Source: Anaeramoeba flamelloides
Lineage: Eukaryota > Metamonada > Anaeramoebidae
Reading direction: 5' to 3'
NCBI GenBank assembly: GCA_027625915.1
Contig: JANTQA010000048.1
Coordinates: forward strand, 1,364,001 to 1,428,000
Length of the DNA stretch: 64,000 nt
The position numbers and the translations under genes were made by a program. This document shows positions 60,202-64,000 of this stretch, in pieces; position 1 is the stretch's first letter, and the number at the start of each line of letters is the position of its first letter. The notes beneath the pieces are model-generated. The model had not been told where the DNA came from, did not search any database, and saw nothing but the letters and a program-made list of their open reading frames with translations.

Positions 60202-61019
60202 TAATATATTCTTTTATAATCTGATTGTGTTGTAATTATGTAAAATGGTATTATTTCTTCATAGTTCACATGACTGGAAAAAATGTATTTTAATATTATT
60301 ATAAAGTATATTCTTTTTTTTTTTTTTTTTTAGGGTACACAATTAAAATTTATCAGTTTTGAATTTTTTTTTTTTTACAATTTTCTAAATCTAAAAATAG
60401 AAATCAAAATAATAGTATTACGGTATTTAATAATTCATATTACTATAATCTTCTTCATGAATATAAAAGGAAATATATTTTTTTGATTTTTTTAATTTAA
60501 AAAATAACTGATTAATCACCAGTTAAAAAAAAAAAAAAAGACTGGTTATTTATGTTTCCTTATTATAAATCTATACTCACTTTCAAAGATTATAACTTTT
60601 CTTAAAAAATTGAAAAAAAAAATATATATTCTTTTGGTTCAAGTCGAATTGATTATTAAATCATATTGATAATTCATTTTTAAACTATTTAAAAAATATA
60701 AATCCCTGGAATATTTTAAAAATTATCAAACAATAAAAACAAAAACTTAAAAAAAAAGATAATCACAATAATTAAAATGAGTATCATTGCTTTTTTTATT
60801 AAAAAAATTTTACTAAAAAGGGTTTACTGGTATATTTTTGGAAAATAATTATCTGAATTTCAAAGACATTAAATAGTCTCAAATTTCTTAATGTTTATTG
60901 TTATTTAATTGGGGCCTTTTTTTCAACTCTATATTTCTAAAAATTAACAAAAAAAAGAAAAAAAAATTCAAAAAAAAAAAAATAGAGATGAAAAAATTTT
61001 TCATTTATAAATTGAAAGA

Positions 61020-61260
61020 GTAAAACTAAAATTTGCAAAATTAGAAAAAATGATTCTGGTCAAAAAAATTGAAAATATTTTTTTTGATAAGAATATGGTA
61101 TAAAACCTTATAAAAAAGAGAAAATAAACATTATAAAATGGGATTAAACTTTTTGAAAAAATTGTTTAGTTATATCATCAATAATGATCCAAAATTTTGA
61201 AAGATTTAGTTGAAATAGTTTCTGAGCTAATTATTTATTCTTTTTAAAAAATGATTTTTT
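61020..61260 (+). repeat. dispersed repeat, related to 4050-4260
   Basis: See 4050-4260. The window start (1-60) also resembles the first part of this unit. Confidence 0.5.
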
Positions 61261-61858
61261 TAGTAACCAATCTGCGTTTTGAGACAAATTTTTAAAATAT
61301 TTTAAACAACTTTATAGTCTGAAGGTCGGTGTTTTGGGTATTTAAATTGTATCACTATATATATTTCTAAAATTCTAAGGATTTTGTATACATGTAGTAT
61401 CATTTTAGTAGAGAAGATCAACAAATAATACTTTTTTGCAAATCGATTTTTAAGATACAGTTGAATTGTGGTGAATCAAGATTGAATATATTCACAAATA
61501 AGATACTTTAATCTTAGATTTCTAATTTTTAGATGCTAATCCCTTAAGAAAGAATTTTTTTTATTTCTATCTTTAAATATCTTATCTCTCCGCCCAATGA
61601 AAAAAAAAAACGGTGATCTGAATAATATCAAATTATTGTGATTATCTTGTTAATATTTAATTGAATTTTTCTGTAAGAAACTTTGAAAAACAATTTATTT
61701 TTTAATTGGGAAATATCAGTGGAGTGTGTGGTTTGTGTTATAGTTTGGTGTTAGGTGATGGTTATTTACTTGAAGCATAAAAAAATGTCATTGATTAACT
61801 TTTTTTAATTGTTATTTAAAAAAGAAGGCACATTTGTGCCTTTTGGAAATTTTTAATA

Positions 61859-62054
61859 CAGTCAGTTTCACTTTTAAGGCACAAACTTTCAACTAAATTT
61901 AGGTACAAAAAAAATCACAAATTAAAGCACAAAATTCAAATTCTAGTAAAATAATTGTGTAAAAATTAAAATTCCAAATTTTGTTCCTTAATTTGATATT
62001 TTTTTGTGCCTTAAATTTCGTTGAAAGTTTGTACCTTAAAAGTAAAACTGACTG
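61859..62054. mobile_element. Tc1/mariner-like MITE, family A copy 3
   Basis: 196 bp, ends CAGTCAGTTTCACTTTTAAG and AAAAGTAAAACTGACTG, TA flanks at 61857-61858 and 62055-62056. The 75-codon minus frame over its right end is a by-product. Confidence 0.9.
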
Positions 62055-63097
62055 TAGTGTAAACATTACTATAAATATTTGTTGTTTGCCACTATATATT
62101 GAAACTTTGAAAACAAAAAACATCATCAGCTAGTCTATTGGTGAAAAAGAACCAAAGTAATACTGAGTTGAATCTCTAATATTTCGATTTTTTTGTTTTG
62201 TTTTTTGATTAAATTTTTGAGTTTTATTAAATGAAGTTTTTGGATCTAGAAATGTTTTTATACAAAATGATCGAAAGTAATCAAAGAGTAAATAAAAAAA
62301 AAATAGACCCAAACGAGTTTATTATTTGGAACAAATATTTTTTAGAAGACCAAACATGAAGTATCACTTTTACAAAGAAATTTGTTGAAATCAAGAATGA
62401 AAAAAAAAAAACGACCAAAAACCCATTTTAGAAGATTTTTTTCTATTTCTTCTTAATTTAGATGAATACCAAATAATTTATTTCCCAGGATCCCTGGCCC
62501 CATTACTATTTATTATTTCTTTTAGAAAATATTTTTTTAAAATTTACTTTCAAAATTCTTTATTCAAATAATTTTATCAAACAAAACCAAAATAAAGAAT
62601 ATTTTTTCAAAAAAATAAAATAAAAGGGTTAAATTCCTCGAATCAAAAAACAGTTATAGAAGATTCAACCGAAAATAAAAGAAATTTTTAGAACAGAATG
62701 AAAACAGATTAGGAATTATTTTTAGTTTCATTTTAATGGGAAATTGATAAGTATCAAATCAAACAAATTTGACCAATAAATCTTTATTTCGGAAGGTTAA
62801 TTGATAAAAACATTGTATTTTCTGAAATAAAGTCAGAATTATATGATTAAATGAAAATTTCATTTTTAAATTGATTTTAGTAATTCTTTAGAAATTAAAA
62901 GTAATTTTTTTCTCAAAAATATTACAAAGAAAAGTCTTTCCATGAAGAATTAAAAATAAAATCAAATTAAGAACAAGTAATTGTATAAAATGTTACTGAT
63001 AGGTTCAAGAAATAAATGGAGTTTTATTCATTTTCTCTTGATCAATCTTTTCGTTTTTTTAATATAATTTTTTTAGTTGGTGGGATATTATTGTTAA

Positions 63098-63590
63098 AGT
63101 GGTGAAAAAAATACCGGGTATGAAAAAAATCCCAGGCAAGATTTTTCATTGTGAATATTAGGGAAATATTGTTTAATTTCTTTTATTTAAAATTCAATTC
63201 TTTTTTTATAAGAATCAAAATTTTAAAATTATAACTCATCTCCTCATTAGAATGATGATTAAGGAAATTAAACATGTTCAAAACACTATTCTATCAATGA
63301 AAATTAAGAATCAAAATTATTATTTTCCAAACTCTAGCAAACCTGAATAAAACTCGTTATTCTAAAAAAAAATTGATCTAATTAGGATATCAAAGAAATA
63401 CTTGAGTATTCAAGAGAAACCATGTGTTGGTAGGCTTTAGGTGGGCTTATTACTAATCTCATAGAAAAAATGGTTATTTATAATAATGATTTGATTGAAA
63501 ATAAAAGAAATTACACATCGATTTTACTAATATTTAGAATTAAAAATCTTGTCCGGGATTATTTTCAGTTTCAGTATTTTTTTCCCCACT
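63098..63590. mobile_element. 495-bp TIR element, family B copy 2
   Basis: 493 bp with inverted ends of about 115 bp: left AGTGGTGAAAAAAATACCGG..., right the complement ending GTATTTTTTTCCCCACT. Both arms carry GGCAAGATTTTT/GGACAAGATTTTT and a GTGTAATTTCTTTTATTT-type block. The right arm on plus encodes a peptide with KRNYTSILLIF and IKNLVR that recurs in copy 1 (KRNYTTISL, IKKLIR); this reflects the shared TIR. Confidence 0.85.
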
Positions 63591-63727
63591 ATAATTGGAA
63601 ATACAAGGATCAAAATTTTCTTTTAGCTTTCCTAAACAAAAACCTCACGTTCTCCAAAAATTAAAACAAATCATCAAAGTACCCAGTTCTAAAAGGTAAA
63701 TTAATAATTTAAGTTTCTTTTAAGTAG

Positions 63728-64000
63728 AGCAGTGAAAAAAATACCGGACAAGATTTTTAATTGTGAATATTAGTAAAATTATTGTGTAATTTCGATTTAT
63801 TTACAATCAAATTCCTTTTTTTAAGAATCGAACTTTTTCAATTATAACTCCCCCACTTATTAGAATGATGATTGATGAAATCACACTTGTTCAAAACACC
63901 ATTCAATCAATCAAAAAACAAGAATAAAAATTATCATTTTCCAAACTCTAGTAAACCTCTATAAAACTCGTATTGTTTTTTGAAAAAAGTTGATCAACAT
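63728..64000. mobile_element. 495-bp TIR element, family B copy 3, cut by window end
   Basis: Left end AGCAGTGAAAAAAATACCGG followed by the same interior as copy 2 for about 270 bp (for example TTAGAATGATGATT, TTCAAAACAC, ATTTTCCAAACTCTAG, ATAAAACTCGT). It continues beyond the window. Compared with copy 2, ten bases after the GTATTT block are missing. Confidence 0.85.

Larger units (their letters stand above)
56833..64000. other. 7.2-kb gene-free end of the window, rich in fossil elements
   Basis: Upstream of SZT2. Contains copy 2 of the 1.2-kb repeat (57710-58920), three family A MITEs, a dispersed-repeat segment (61020-61260) and two family B elements. The frames at 57220-57423, 61899-62126, 62130-62312 and 63470-63664 are short and, in the last case, part of an element. 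No RNA gene recognised. Confidence 0.7.

Noticed and set aside
1-64000. tRNA, rRNA, snRNA genes and CRISPR arrays.
   Set aside because: I looked for tRNA B-box-like GTTCGA motifs, snRNA signatures and regularly spaced repeats with unique spacers and saw none that hold up; the GATTCGAACTGA string at about 34972 lies in the fold-back element without a cloverleaf.

Overview
The window is nuclear DNA from a very A/T-rich eukaryote. Genes sit far apart, introns run GT..AG with mostly TAG acceptors and range from 47-200 nt to nearly 4 kb, start codons lie in A-rich context, and proteins carry long Asn, Gln, Lys/Glu and Thr/Glu runs. All six confidently recognised genes end in TAA. The gene content (VPS33, MCM8, SZT2, a plasma-membrane-type Ca2+-ATPase, a nucleoplasmin-like protein) together with the homopolymer-rich proteins suggests a free-living amoeboid protist, such as an amoebozoan or an Anaeramoeba-like metamonad. 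This is an inference from style; no marker in the window fixes the species.

Layout, left to right: (1) 2041-2997, minus, a coiled-coil/polyQ protein resembling the ribosome-maturation factor AIRIM (C1orf109). (2) 6698-8917, plus, VPS33 (SM-family subunit of HOPS/CORVET), two exons. (3) 14037-16996, minus, a nucleoplasmin-like histone-chaperone-type protein rebuilt here from two exons across a 2.3 kb intron. (4) 21725-24835, plus, the recombination helicase MCM8. (5) 27666-27854, a doubtful small ORF. (6) 28680-39951, plus, a Ca2+-transporting P-type ATPase in seven exons. (7) 43914-56832, minus, a giant SZT2 homologue (KICSTOR subunit, about 4241 residues) nearly all in one exon. From 56.8 kb to the end there is no recognisable gene.

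The most striking object is a 224-residue mini-intein inside MCM8 (22919-23590). It splits the Walker A loop exactly between GDPGLGK and SQ. It has an N-terminal Cys, a block-B His, a C-terminal His-Asn and a +1 Ser that is also the P-loop Ser, so the helicase should have no ATPase site until the protein splices. Where an endonuclease would sit there is only a poly-Asn/Lys linker.

The gene-poor DNA is full of fossil elements not usually annotated: a Tc1/mariner-like MITE family of about 197 bp flanked by TA (three good copies, one degraded), a 495-bp element with terminal inverted repeats (two copies plus one cut by the window edge), a TTAA-flanked piggyBac-like MITE of 498 bp, a 630-bp GC-richer fold-back element inside the ATPase intron, several hairpins, and a 1.2-kb diverged repeat shared by the first ATPase intron and the 58-kb region. 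The genes do not form an operon or an obvious pathway cluster. VPS33 and SZT2 both act around the lysosome, but nothing here suggests co-regulation.
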